Part shown: one piece after another, positions 25,653 through 39,426 of the stretch
Numbering within the stretch: position 1 is the first letter of the stretch
Layout of the letters: each line of letters begins with the position of its first letter
DNA from: Datnioides undecimradiatus
Taxonomy: Eukaryota > Chordata > Actinopteri > Lobotiformes > Datnioididae
Assembly: GCA_008933995.1 (NCBI GenBank)
Contig: WARS01000013.1
Coordinates: 18,665,806 to 18,729,805 of the forward strand
Direction of reading: 5' to 3'
DNA length: 64,000 nucleotides
The notes under the pieces: generated by a model
The model's database searches: none
What the model was told of the DNA's origin: nothing
What the model saw: the letters and a program-made list of their open reading frames with translations, nothing else
Translations under genes and position numbers: made by a program

Positions 25653-28600
25653 AATTTAAAACTTAATTGCATAGAGTAGCATCTGTCTGGCATAACATGA
25701 CGCTGACAGCCTGCAACAAACACCTTTATGTGAAGTCTCATTACCTGCAAACAAGCATGGCAGTAGGGCCAGCAGGTGGTTGAGGAAGTGCACTGCTATA
25801 TATGTGTTTTGTATTACAATTTCACAGAAATTCAAGCGAGTTCTTCTTTTACTTAACAAATCTTCAAAATGCATTTCTCCCGAATGACCCCAATGAATCC
25901 CACTGTGTCAGAGGACTATTACAATTCTCAGTTTAAGTGAGCCCATGACCACTTGGCTATCTCATAGGATTTACAGCACCCAGAGCCTGTTTTAAAAAGA
26001 AGCACATGGGGGAGCAACTTGACATAGCCTATGGCATCAGAGGCACGTCAAAACTGCAAGAGGCGAGAGACAAAAGTCATGCTGTTGACATTGTGCTGTC
26101 ATAATACACTTTAAAATTACTTTTGCCAATTAAAACTGCCATGTATGCAAAAATCATAGCAGAAAAATGGCTTAATAACTCAATATAAACTCATACTTGA
26201 CCTTGTTTTCCCAGACTTTTTTTTTTTATTATGATGGCTAATTGGAAATGCTTTTTGTGTCTGTTGCAGGGTGAGAAGTCATTTGTACAAATTAGCAGCG
26301 AAACTTTGAAAAAGTGTCGGTGCCATTTTTAACAGCTCTAGAAAAACGTCCATATCACCGGCTTGTAGAGTACAGGCATCGGCACAGGTTTACTTACAGC
26401 TAACTCAGCTGTCAGTCAAAGTCAGTCCAGTTTTGTTTTAAATAAATCAAAACTAGTAATGTAATGTAATGCAGGTAACGTGGGCACATCTGTAAGAAAA
26501 TATAATATTTAATTAACCCGTGCAACTTTTTTGATGTGTCATCATGAAAAATTCGAAAAATGACAAAAAGTGCTTATGGCTTTTTTTGTACAGTTTGTGC
26601 TTGCGCTATCCATTTGACACTTCTCAGTCCAACATACAAAGAGAACAAAAATCAATACACTTGAGGAGTGGTTGGAGGGCCTTTATCTTTTGCGGCGGAT
26701 GATTTGGCTGTGTGAATTATTCATCAGCAGAAAGCTATGGCCTGTGCTGGTGAACACAGCGGATAGGAATAACAGCTTTTCCTTATCACTCTTAATCTTA
26801 GAAGCTGCAGTAATGCAATTCCTAACATTTAGCACTTAATGGTGTGTCAGAGAGGGAACATGATCTAAGACCATTAGGGTTGTTTTGTGCTGAGGTTCAA
26901 AACAGGCTTTTCTCCTCTTATCTCTGCCATGGAGCTGACTAAGGAAGCAGAAAACCATGAAAGGTGTGAGGAAAGTCAAGTTTTTGGATACAGCCATCCT
27001 ATCGAATGAAATAAGTTCTGCTGCCCTTTTCCTTTACCTTGGCTAAAGTCACTCATGCAATATTAAACTATTCTGTGAATATAATAACCTTTTTAGACTA
27101 TTGTTTGTGACACTTTGTCTGTACCTTGCCAAACTTTAAACACCATGAAACTTCATGGATTATAGAAAAACAGATGTGGCATGTTTTCTTGGTAAATAGA
27201 TTATACAGATCATATTAAGGATATGTTGTCAAAAGGTATGTCAAAAACAAAATCTATAACTTATAACTGGTAGCACCTATTTCAGAGTTAGCCAGGATAT
27301 AAGTTTGCTTCTTTTTAAGCCTAAATTATTATTATTTTTAATTTCTACATTATGTTTTATGTCTCTCTCGGACTTGCAACAGTCTGAGCTAAGAGCAATA
27401 CTAAGACCAGCCTAACACTACAGATCAATCTAAAATATCCTTGTGAAACTGACCTTGGTTTAAGCTGGTTAACATTAACTTTTCAGGTGATCCTGTAATA
27501 CACTAGACCCTCTGTAACCATGGTAACTGTATGAAATGCAGAGGCCCTCAGGATTCCTCAAAGGCATACAAATTAAAATGAAAATAAGCAAATATCAGAG
27601 ACTCACATTTCACTATTGATAACCAAACCAGAACCAAACCAAAGGAATGTAACTCCATCCAATGTGCATTGCCATCGAAGGAAACTATAGTAACGTACTC
27701 ACTGAAGCGCAGAGTAAGACTTTATCTCTTTTGTATAACAAAAAAGGAATGCAATAAAACTTTAACCCTAAAAATTAAATATCACCAGTGGAGCCACTGC
27801 AAGCTCCTGCTTTCAAATCTTATTTCTCATCCAGGCAAACATCTCTCTGTGTGCTGTAATGTCAAGATGCAGTCCCCCTCCCACCCTTGTCACATTTTCA
27901 GCTGCTCCACAATGGAGGATGGTGCTACAAGTAGGGACTGGCGTTGAGAGACATTTCATTGTCAAACCAACAAAAACAAATGACAAAGGACTATTGTTGT
28001 AGTACTCAACACAATGCTGTATACCCTATTCACTAGATGATGCTGTTGCATCTCCGCTCTAATTAGCTTTCCCTAATTGATTGTTTGTGCTCAAGTGTAT
28101 TTGTTGGAGCCAGGTGATGTTGGTGGTGTGTGCCAGAACTTCTGACAGAAGTCGACGTAGGTTAAAGGTAAAGAGAAATGAACGAGCCCAAAAGTTGTTC
28201 ACTGTGACGTTGAAAACGTTCTTGACGCCGCGATGCCTGTGGCTGCTTCACACTCTGCACAGAATGATGCAAGTTTCCTTGAGCTGAATGCATCCCGAAT
28301 CACGCAACGTAACAAATTGTCTCCTAAAACTTTTATCCACTCGTCAATGTTTTTGCCAAACGTGTTTTTGGAGAAAACATGATTGCTGCAAGGTTTGTGT
28401 TTCCCTAGCAGCGTTTTTCTCCATGCTACATGCTTGCACATCACACCAGGGGACCCTGTTTCACACTAGTCACACAAGTGGTTATGTTCAGGCTATGAAA
28501 ATACTGTATTATGGTTAAGGTAAAGGGAAGATTATGGTTTGGATAGAATAAAAAAGTGGATGGTTTGGCAAGTACTATCACAAATTAAACGCATCCTGTG

Positions 28601-28686
28601 TGTAACAGGTGTTCCTTTTTACTATTACACCAAGCCACTGGCCACTTTTATCTTAACAAAATACTTACATAACATAACCAAAACTT
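25653..28686. other. Gene-poor stretch, no gene recognised
   Basis: No coding exon recognised. It includes T-rich runs near 26218-26228 and a composition-balanced block at about 26690-26830 without repeats. Otherwise nothing was identified. Confidence 0.6.

Positions 28687-28752
<66 letters not shown>
28687..28752. repeat. (GATA)n microsatellite, about 16 units
   Basis: An uninterrupted TAGA/GATA array joins directly to the LINE tail on its right. On the minus strand it is the (TATC)n extension that ends such tails. Confidence 0.97.
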
Positions 28753-28780
28753 CTTTATTAATCCCGAGGGAAATTCAGGT
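28751..28780 (-). mobile_element. LINE 3' tail on the minus strand
   Basis: TACTTTATTAATCCCGAGGG followed by AAATTCAGG is the reverse complement of the teleost LINE end CCTGAATTT...AATAAAGTA, here continued by (TATC)n. The recognisable body beyond 28780 is short or degraded. It is opposite in orientation to the copy ending at 25652. Confidence 0.65.
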
Positions 28781-29155
28781 ACCTCAGCAATGTGCCCTTC
28801 ATAGCCAATTCTGGCCAATTAAGAGTAAACATGAAGTGCTGAAACAACATCCAGTGCAGCTTGACATGAAAAGATAAATTATGTTAAGGTGATTAATTTA
28901 GTTATTCAGGGTACCTCTGTAAACATGATCACTGCTAAGCCTGATGATGATTTTCTCTCATAAAAAAAAGAAAAAAAAAACCTGTCTCCCTGTTTTATTG
29001 TCTCGCTACCACAGTGGACATAAATCTTGGTTACAGAGTCCTTGTTTGGAACATCTTATTATCTTATAATCTCATCTTCTGTAGCAAATATTTGCTATAT
29101 TTCCTCAGCAGTCACCATAAATACATCAATAGGCTGGCAGAAACCAGAAGGAACC

Positions 29156-29553
29156 TGTTTTTGTTACTGTTGCTGTTATTTCCTGTTTTATTTTGCTAGA
29201 GCATTTCCTCGTGTGTATTACTTCCTTCCTGTCGTTCCTTCCTGTCTGCTCGATTGTCACCTGTGTCATTTGTTAATTAGTTTTACCTGTGTCTTGTTAG
29301 CCTTCCCTCCCTGGATTTGCCAGTTTGACTCAGTACCACTTGTCTTCTGGGTCTATAGTTTCTACGATCTTTGGATTTGGCTTTGGATTTGTTTACCCAT
29401 ACCGGATGTTTTACACGGCCTGCCTCGACCATCCGTAAGCCATTGAATTTGTCTTTATTAATCGCTTTGAACATATCCAGCTGAGCCTTCGGAGTCTGCA
29501 TTTGGGTAAGCCGCTGGTGTTCAACTGCTCCCTGTTGGTCGCAGTCATGACAA
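29156..29553 (+). mobile_element. Solo-LTR-like element
   Basis: This pyrimidine-rich block starts TGTTTTTG and ends GTCATGACA. It contains text typical of fish Ty3/Gypsy-like LTRs: CACCTGTGTCATTTG, TTACCTGTGTCTTG, GGTCTATAGTTTC, and GGAGTCTGCATTTGGGT near the end. TATTAATCGC stands where a poly(A) signal is usual. After the terminal CA, two bases precede TGGTAGTGG, which could be a primer-binding site if this were a 5' LTR. No gag or pol follows, so a solo or truncated LTR is likely. No target-site duplication was found by eye. Confidence 0.45.
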
Positions 29554-32500
29554 TTGGTAGTGGCAATTGCAAGACTTGCTAAAGACAAATACCAATACCT
29601 CCATTCAAAGAACAAGAGCTACTTGGTTAAAAGGAGGATTTACAGGAGGCCATTTACATCATGCTGATGTCATCCTTCCTGTAGGAGGCTGGTGGTTTTG
29701 GAGTGATGTAGCCTCACCTATCAGCTGCCTGTAGTGCCACTCTGACATCACTTCCCAGGAAGTTTCACACCAATTCACACCCTAATTCATAACTCTCACA
29801 TGACAGCCATGTGACCCCAATGATCCTCCTGTGACATAAATGTGTGAGCAAACAAAACGCCTGTTAACTTTCCACCTGTCAGCTGAACTCATGAAGCCTC
29901 TTGAAGGAGTTTAGTTATGTCCCCAAGTGTAAAACAGTCAATCTATTCAATCAATCAAAAACAAGGACACAAAGCAGTAGCCTTTTCATTTCAAGCAGCA
30001 GTATCTTTTGTTCTGTTAAGTGTGAAAACTATGTTTAATGCTGCCAGCTCATCAGTACAGATGTGGTGCCATTCGAATTAACATTTCAGATAACTGTTTG
30101 TACATTTGCCATTGCAAATGCATTGTAAGTGCACGTAGGCCTAGCTCAGATAGTGCTGAACAAATCCTCATCTTCGTTTAACCATGGTTGCATTGCATTG
30201 ATTTATAGTATGCGGATCTATGAACAGAGACGTGCAAAGACACATAAAAATATTAAAGTACATATATTTTGCATTTGAAAAAATTATGTTTTTATTTGAG
30301 AATAAAATGATACAGTCTTCAAGCAAAAGTGTAATGTATGAGCATATATGCAGAACCTTGCCCTTCGTCCATTTCAAAGACATGGCAGCTAAGATGAAGC
30401 ACACTTCTATTATTAGCCTATTAGTTGCCTTTTAGCATAACCAGTTTGTCAAATATTTCTGGTGTTAACCACTTCCTGTGCAGATGGATTAATATCCCTG
30501 CAATGAGAACAGTCTTTCAGCCGGAGCTCAAAAGGGGAGCGTTGTGCTAAATCGAGCAAAAGAAGAGCTTGATCAGTGGGTACAACTCCAGGGAAAGCGG
30601 GTCCCTCCTGGTGAAAATGAAGGGTCTCTAACTCTCTCAATCATGTAATCTGTGGGCAGGTTAGGTAATGAATTCAACAGCTAAAATCACAACACTTGTG
30701 TTGCCAAGCAGTGATGGAGGAGACGCTGTTTGTCAGACACTTCTTCCTCTGTGAATGAGCTGGATTTTTTTGTTAACTCTGGTTTGAAAAGTAAGGCCTG
30801 TGGTATCTGATGAAACTCACCAAGTCGTCTTTATAACTTATTGAACCTGATCATAATATTCTATTTTGTTTAGATTTTTCCTTGATGGCTTCTTCTTTCC
30901 ACCTTCTTGGTATTTTTTGAACCTCCGATCACGATAAAAGTTGATCATTGTGATTACAACGATGAAAGATCCAGAGATCTTCCAGACCTCTCTGTTATTT
31001 AAAAGCTGCACCCCACCCAGAACACAGAACTGAACTTGAACCCAAATCAGACCCGCTCCTTCATTGCTCATTTGCCATCACTTGATCTGTATGACTTGGA
31101 GACAAGCCTGACTTGTCCGGCCTCAACCTCAGTAGTGGGGACACTCGCTGGAGCCAGTATTATCCTAGCAAGATTTATAGTCAATAACTGTGTATTGTTG
31201 ACAAACAGTAAATATCATTTGAAAGTAGGCCACTGTCATTCATAGTCTGAGGGAGCGAGTTGAATAATGACTGTGTTCAGACGGGCAGTGTATTTCTTGC
31301 AGTTTGCAGGTCTTGCAGCCCCATTGTGTTTAGAGGAAAGGACACTGAAGGACCGATTCTACCCTTTTCTGTCCATTATCCTTCCTCAGCTGTATGCCAT
31401 TCAAACCTCCTATATTCTCCAAATAGGTTAAAAGGAACGTTGAAGTCGCTCACTGCTGCAATTAGCTTAGAAGACTATGGCTGCGCCCCCATTGCTATGG
31501 TTACTCATTTTAGATACAGGCTGATTGTAGATGGGGCGGTAATTTAGAGAGGCGAACAGGCAGTTTCACTGGAATTACTAAGTAGGTGTTCCTTGTCAGG
31601 AATAAATGGACACACTGAAGCCATTCAGAGTCAGGTATTCATTCAGACTATGTTATAAAAAAAAAAAACTTAATGTAATTCCTATATTGACTACAAAGGA
31701 AATATGAGTCACGTTGGGGACCTTATAGAAGCTCTTGTCATTTCATGTAATCAGTTCCACTCAAAAGTGCATATACAGTATGGGTGTATATGTGACTGAG
31801 CTCAACTTGATCTTAAGTCTAAGTAGGTCTCAAATTATCACATATGTCCCAGCTGTACACTATGTGCACGGAGCACCCTCGACGTTTCCTTGTTAGCATG
31901 TCCTCGGGCGGCTCAGCATGCCCAGCTGACACCGGGGAACCGCTCAGAAGGCTGCACCTGGAAAGGTGTGATGAGATGAGATGTGCTACAGTGAGCAGGG
32001 AAATGGGGATCAGTGCACCACTCGTTGGTGATGAGGTGGCATGCTTTAAAACACCTCACTTCTTCCTGCGCCTCCTTACACTCTCCCTCTGTTTATGATC
32101 TTTTTTCCAATCTGGTAAAGAAGGGGAAAAAGAATCTCTGTATTCACCGGAGCGACATTGGTGTATCCAGGGTATATGCTGCTGTCTTTTCCTCTAGCTT
32201 CGCATTCAGATCTTAAGATCATGCACTTGTATCGCCTGGAAATAGCTTGGGAGGGAAATTATCCAGCATCGCCACATCTTTTGCCAGCGTACTTTCTCTT
32301 GCAACTTCTATTTTCATTTGCACATGACAAAGAAAATTAATCTGCCGCTCTCTGACCTGTGCAGCCACTGTTTGAGCGCCTGTCTAATTGTTTGTCTGTA
32401 ATATCTTGGCTCATTCCGCCACTGTTCATTAACAGTTAACGAACACTGATCTGGGGCAGCACATGAGCTTAACAAGTAGTCATATCTGCTCAAACGTGTT

Positions 32501-33929
32501 GCTAGAAAGACGCTTATTTTTAAAAGGCGCTCTTTCATTTGGAAAAATACCCAGTGACAAGGCCAGTCAGACATTGTTCCACCTGTGCTTTCTAATGATG
32601 AGAGATTAAGTTTTTTCTTTTCGGTGGATAGATAAGGGTTGCAAAGACGACACTGAGTCTGAGAGAAGAAAAATATCATATCAGTTGTTTTCCCACATAC
32701 AGTACATGTTCAGTTTATGCAGTGAACGTTACAGCAACCTCTTATGCTTGTTTTCAAGCAGTATTCTGCAGTGTCTGCTTCACCCAGAGGCTTTAAGGCT
32801 TCTGAAGGTGTCATGTATTCATTCGCTTCATACTTTCCCATTCTGACAAAACAGCTCCCTGTCTGGATCTTAAAGAGACACTCTGACATTTTGAACGTTC
32901 CAGGTTGTTTGTTTCTCTTTCCCAGGCACATGTCAGTTTGTGATACAATGTGCCCCCTCTGTGATATGGCAGGTTAAGCTCAATTTAGAGTTAACACATG
33001 GGAATGCGGTTAGTTGTAATAGTTAATGGCGTTAGATATTAAGATTAAAGCTACATAATAGGCCACATATGAAGCAAATAAAGAGAAACTTGCTTGTATG
33101 TTAGTGTAAGTGCAAGATTCACTATATATTTGCTTTGTTTTTGGTCTCCTCCAGCTTCTGAGGGAAATACCTGCTTCTTTAGTCTCTAAATGTGCCTCCC
33201 TGCTGTTTGGTGCTGTGGTGCTGAGTGCTGTGGCTTTTTTATTCTCTGAAAACAGCTGCCTGCTGTGGCCCAGAATGATGCTATATGAGCGGTCACAGTG
33301 AACCGACACAGAAAAGTTTTGTAGTGTTGAAATGACCTTAAACTCCCGATGAATCTCAGTAAAACCAAGCAGAGCTGCAGATTCAGCTGACGAATGTCTG
33401 TAGGTTCATCGGTGTGAGCGAACCCTTTGACACACCCACCCTGTTTTCACATTTTCACTTGATCCTTTCATTTTGGCTCAAGGATTCCTCCGCAAGGTTG
33501 TCCAGGACATAAGCACCGTGGCTTTCAGATTTTATTTATCCATCACAATTTTTAAATGTTGTACATTTCCACATTTAATTTGAATTCTTGCAATATTTAT
33601 CCTACGTTAACAAACAGCAATTGAGATTATTACAAACACGGGTTCATGTAATGCATAGTTTGAAAATGTAAAGTATTTTGCCTTGTTCATGTACTGGAGA
33701 CCCATCGGTGGGCTCGCAAGAGGGCTTGAAGCAAACTATACTTCACATATCAAATTAAAAGCCACTCATAGCTACAATAATACATATTATATAAAACAAG
33801 ACACAAGTTAATAAATTGTCACAATGCATGATAGCATGTCGACAACGTAACTGCATGTCTACCACAGGGACCAGCCTTTAAAATGCTGTGCTGATTGCAG
33901 TGTCATATGCTTGTTAGATTTTATATTGC

Positions 33930-33945
33930 ATATATATATATATAT
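33930..33945. repeat. (AT)n microsatellite
   Basis: Eight AT units followed by TATGTG. Confidence 0.9.
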
Positions 33946-34840
33946 TATGTGTATTTATGGATAATTCTGCTCTAACTTTAACTTTAACATTAATTTTAAA
34001 CTACTAATGATGACCTGCATCACATGCAAATGCTATATATATATATGCAAATAACAGTATATTTGTATTTCACCAGCAAGTACTTTCACAGACTCGCACC
34101 AGAATAATTTACTATATGTGTCTGTATTTAGTATTTTGCACTCAGAGCCTTCTCCCGTGTTTAAGTATCTGACAAGGAAAAGCTTCTACCGAGAAAAATG
34201 CACAGTATTGGTCACAAGAGGGCATGTCACCCTATAAAACAAGCAAGTTGCTAATGACTTTTTCAGGAACTAATTTTCTGCTTTGTGGCGCAGCCCATAA
34301 AACAAGGTTATTCTCCTCCATCAAGGGATGAATAGAGATTTAACTGTCTTTTCTGTTTATTGTCTCGCAGCAACATTTACATGTTGCTTATGCCACAAAT
34401 TGAAGAGGGTCTCTGTTGACTTTGTCACTTGCATCCCATGTCAGCGCTGATCCATTCTGCACGTTGACAACAATCTCGTCTAAAGATGTTTAACAAGTGC
34501 CCATGTGTCCTACCGTTTCACCTCCCTGGTCTTGCATATTCTGCTTTTTTATTTTTATTTTTTTTAAATAGTCAAAACACAAGATTGCAGAAGCAGAAAT
34601 CATTGTGACAGTAATGCTGAAATTAGCTTTAAAATGCTGAGCCCTCACTATTATACAAGCCACCCCATGCACCGTAATTCTCCCACCTGCTAGCACTCCC
34701 ATAACTCTGATCCAAACCCCAGGGGTTAGATACATGATGACTCGGGCGTACGAGGTGGCAACATGATTTTAATATATGTGGAAAGATGAGGGTTTTGTTA
34801 AACACATACACAGAGTTTCACAAATCATGCTCCTATTTCT

Positions 34841-34871
34841 GTGTGTGTGTGTGTGTGCGCGTGTGTGTGTG
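34841..34871. repeat. (GT)n with internal CGCG interruption
   Basis: GT units are interrupted by GCGCGT near 34857-34862. The alternating purine-pyrimidine order is continuous. Confidence 0.95.
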
Positions 34872-37261
34872 AAAGGACCACTCAATTAACACAAAGTCCG
34901 CTGACAGGGCATCATAAAAAAGACAAAGCGGCTTCTGTGATCTTGAAGCGCTGCAAAACACTTTTTAGAAAAGCCGACCATAAGGGCGTTTACAGCTTTC
35001 GGTCAAACTATAACCTTACTGATGAATGACTGCAGCACTATGACTTAATTATGACTGCACAGGAAATACTGTCCATTCCTAGTAATGACCCCGATGGCCA
35101 TCGATAAAAAGGCCTGATAAACGCAGACTTCCTGAGCATGGATGGATAAATACGGCCTGAGTAATGAGATCCGGGCTGCCGAGGATGACAGCTCTGCTCT
35201 ATATCATATGCTGCTCTGTGGTTCTAGGGTGGCAGCGTGGGGGAGTTTCACGGGGAGGCTTTGAAACCTCAGTGTAGGCTCTCTTATTCGCGGCTGGCTT
35301 TCAGACACAATGCTTGTGTTCGCTGAGAGAAAATAACCCGAGATATCAGAGAGACAGTAATGAGAAATTCCATTTTCAGTCACCTGCTTGAGTCGGTGCA
35401 ACTCTCTCGTGCACTCTCAAGTGAAAAGCAATTGCATCAATCTTACACACACACAGTCCTCTGAGATGAATCTTTTAAGTGCTGTTCACGGTGGCCCTAA
35501 GTATACATAAGAAAAGAAGATCATTCAAATGAAGTCTATCGTTCACTTACTGTGCTGATTAACACTGTAATTGATTAATCCATTACTCAGGTTTTGCTCT
35601 TAGTCCAGCTGAAGCTAATGCGTGGTCGATAAACCGGCCGTTTGCATTGTGAGAGGAAAACAGAATTCACTGTTGAGGCGAAAATCTGGCTCTTTTTCAA
35701 GGTTCGAGCGTTTTACTGTCCTGCGGAGGAAAGACTGGTCTTATGGAGGTTAGCAAAGCAGCCATTACCAGACTGAGAAGTGGACACAATACAGCCACAA
35801 TGCTGCCGTCTCCCCACCCGCAAGACAAAAAAACACTGTGAAACATTTTCTTGATGGCTCCTCTGCTTCGTGGAGATGGCACGCATGGAAAAGATGGGTT
35901 CGGAGACAATGTTGCACAAACGTCTCAAAGTCAGATTAACACTTGCCGTGCTTTCAGCGCACAGTGGGAGGTGTGTCTTTAGCTCACCGACCAACCGGAG
36001 CATCAGTGGGTTTATTACTGACTCCAGCGTGGGTTGGATTTCCCTGGTTAATACTGCCAAGTTTGTTTTTCAACCTGTAGATCTCTCTTTTTCCACTCTT
36101 TAGCGGGTCAGCTAGGGATATCCTCCATACCTTCTCACTGATTACCACTGGTCTTGTATATAATTGATTTTTTTTTAAAGGAGCTGATCTTCTTAAATCC
36201 CTCTTACAATTAAGGCTTATATCAGGATAATGGAAAATGGTGGATCAAAGGTTGAATTAATTGCAGACTTGAGCGTGTAATTCAGGTACTGAGAGTAGAG
36301 TCGTCCTTCATAGAAAGAAACTAAGAGATGGACACAAGTTGGTTGGCAGGAATAGATTTGAAATATATATTCAGATGCAGTATTCTCTCCTTAAGATGTT
36401 GTGAATGTGGCTTCTTTCCCGATTGCCACCTAGTGGTGTCTCTCCCAAAGTCAACTGACACTTTTATTTGTAATTTTCACAAACGGCACACGCTCTGCAC
36501 CTCCCACCCAGCGAGCGTACGATTAGCAGTTATCAACCTGAAGTACTTTGTTTTTTCAGCTTTACAGACACCAGCACAACAAACACATGAAAACATCAAG
36601 TCCCCGAATTAGCACATTTGTTGCCAATGTGACACATCCAGTGATACGAAATCTGCTCCTTCAAAAGTAAAACAGGTTTAATCAGCTTTAAACTCACAAT
36701 TGCCATTTGATGAGGTATTCTTTTTTTTAATTAAGTTTCAGATAAATGAAAAATACTGTATTGTGGAAATACTGGCAGAAAGCAAGCTAATGAGTTCATT
36801 GTTTTCAACCACTCGATTTTTGGCCATTATTAAATAACAGTATAGGACATTTCAAAGGTTGCTTGGTTTTTCTAGGATATTCTGCATGGTTTTTCAATGC
36901 TCATTACAGTAAACTGTAACTGAGGCTGCACTGGCCGGATACCCTGCTACTCTGTTTAACAACTTCACTTTTTACAACTTTACAAATCCTCTGATATAAA
37001 CGCACAGTCTCCCCCTAGTCTTTTGAAAGCCTGAACTCTTAACAAGATGTGTTGTGGCGCGATGTGGTGCCTAAAACCCAGGGAGTCAGAAATATATTTA
37101 TTACAGGCCTGGTAAATGAGGGAGGTGAAATCATTATAAATACACTTTCCTTGGGGAATAAATTATGGCTCGCTGAGACAACTTCCCCGCAAAGTCACAC
37201 CTCTGAAATAAGCATGGAACTGCCAAATGGGGTTCAGTGTTTTTTTTATGGCTTTTTGCTC

Positions 37262-37276
37262 TGTGTGTGTGTGTGT
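37262..37276. repeat. (GT)n microsatellite, short
   Basis: About seven TG units. Confidence 0.9.
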
Positions 37277-37772
37277 TTGTCTGCATTTGTATGACGGTCT
37301 GTACATTTTGGGACAGGTATTGGACTTTAAACCAGCCTAAGGTTGGTGGGTGTAAGGTCTGGGAAAACGCCAGGGAATTCCTATGCAAAGCAATGATGTG
37401 TTCCCAAAACCAATGCAAACAAATAGTGTTTTATATGTGTGTAAATAAGAAACAATATACAGTCTCGTGCACATCTAGAGCGTCTAATTCTATTTTACGA
37501 CACACTCCTATTCTATGGAAGCCATGATTCAGCACCAGATGCAGAAAAGAAACTGCTGAATGATGGTCCGAGCTTCGGTATGAGGCAGGAATGATCCAGC
37601 GCTGGAATGACCTGTCAAAGCTGCTGAGTATCATCCCTTAAAGCTTTTGACACATTTTAAGCCGAACTTCACTGCGACTCCCCTTCACCGACACTTAGAT
37701 ATCCTGCTGATACACTGCACTTCTTTAGCTCCGACAGCCTGTGTGATTATGTAAAGGTCTGTGGCTCTGGTG

Positions 37773-37792
37773 CACACACACACACACACACA
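37773..37792. repeat. (CA)n microsatellite
   Basis: Ten CA units. Confidence 0.95.
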
Positions 37793-38453
37793 GTGTACGG
37801 TTGCCACAGTCCACGCCACATGTAGTGCAGGCTCGAATCAGCGAATACCGACGGATTCACAGGTGTTACTGGAATCTTTTGATTGATTTAAGGTGTTGGT
37901 GGAGAGGGGTCATGGTCCTGTTTGACCTCCTGCCCCCTGCATCCCATGTCAATATCAGTGGCAATTATTGATCCTTTCAGGCAATCTGACTTAATTGAAG
38001 GGAGCCCTTTCTTTCTATTGAATGGTTGGAGGAAGGGATGAGTGATGTTGAGGTGATTTTATCCACATGAGTGAGAGAAATGGCAGGTTTGTTGAAAAAC
38101 TACACTGATGGCAAGTTCTTTATTTACTGCAATGGGGGAAGTGGGTGGTATTGGGCTTTAGGAGCTTATTGTATTTGGGGTGTCACTATAACCCACAAGA
38201 ACGGTTCATAGTATCCTCATATTGCTGTAGCAACCAGATAATATATTCCCTAAATATATGAAAAGATTCAGGTATTATTATAGTTGTGCAGTAGTTCTTT
38301 CTTCAAGGAAACTTGGCATATGCAAATAGTTCTCTTGGTCCTGTGGGTGGTCTCTGAGCTTTCTCAAAAAGCCAGGCACGAGTAAGTTACTTGAATGGCT
38401 CCTGCTGGGAAAAGTGCACTCCTGAATCCAAATTGATGTGAGCTCAGGAAAGA

Positions 38454-38476
38454 TTGTTGTTGTTGTTGTTGTTGTT
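38454..38476. repeat. (TTG)n microsatellite
   Basis: About seven TTG/GTT units followed by a short T run. Confidence 0.95.
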
Positions 38477-39409
38477 CTTTTTTTCAAGGAAGATATTTGC
38501 AGACTGGTTACTAAACTGTTGTAAAACAAGGGAAGAACCCAAATGTTTCAGGCTTTCTAGGGTCTTTTAACAGACAGGCATCAGACTACAGGCCCGCCTC
38601 ATTTGATAAAACTGTGTCCCACATACCTCGTATCCGTAAGGGTGTTTGTTGTCGGATGTGACCTAGAAAAAGAAGTGAATAAGTGCTCATTTTATAACTT
38701 CTGTGGAAAGAGTTATAATACCGACTTTTCAAGCTTTTAAAAACAAAAGTGAGCTAATACTAGATTCGGCGGCAGGTGTACCTGTTTGGTAAAAAAAAAC
38801 CCAAAACAGTTCAAAAGCAGATGCTCTTTTCTTAAAAAAAAAAAAAATTATTATGTTTAATTTCAAGACAGTGTCACTTAATTCTGAAGATTTGCGTGGA
38901 GCAGAGTGAATTATTGAAGATGTTTTGACTTTAAAGGAAAGTAAAGTACATGACTAAATTGCCTAATATGCTAGCGTGCACACATATTAACATATTAACT
39001 TTGTGTTTCATTGACATTGGCTTTAGAGACTCTGCTTCTCCTCAGATACGTGCTTTTATTATCCTCCGACCTCACCGAAACCCAATTTGGAGAAAACGTT
39101 TGAAGTGGCGACCCTCTGGCCATAAAATCGAGCGTTCACATTTAAAAGGTGACAAAATGGACTGAAAATGATTGTAAAGGACTGTTATTTCATGTAGTGA
39201 GGTAATGGTTCATCTTGTATTCTACCTGCCGTGCACATGACCAAAGATATCTTCTATCATTGGCCTTGAAACCATTCGGTACTGCGCATTGTCTCACAAT
39301 GTGACGTTAGCCATGTTTCAGGTGATTTGGACGACAGAGGTCTCAGTCTGTGTTGCAACTGTTATGAACAAACAGTTCTCCAATAGAAGATAATAAATAG
39401 ACTAATTTG

Positions 39410-39426
39410 AAAAAAAAAAAAAAAAA
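39410..39426. repeat. Poly(A) run, 17 nt
   Basis: Uninterrupted A tract after AATTTG. Nothing recognisable is retroposed beside it. Confidence 0.9.

Noticed and set aside
28687-28752. CRISPR-like regular repeat
   Set aside because: A simple tetranucleotide array without spacers in a vertebrate genome.
32314-32679. 121-codon minus-strand ORF
   Set aside because: No family recognised, no splice context, chance length in 64 kb.
35713-36060. 115-codon minus-strand ORF
   Set aside because: No family recognised; overlaps other-frame ORFs of similar length, suggesting a locally stop-poor region.
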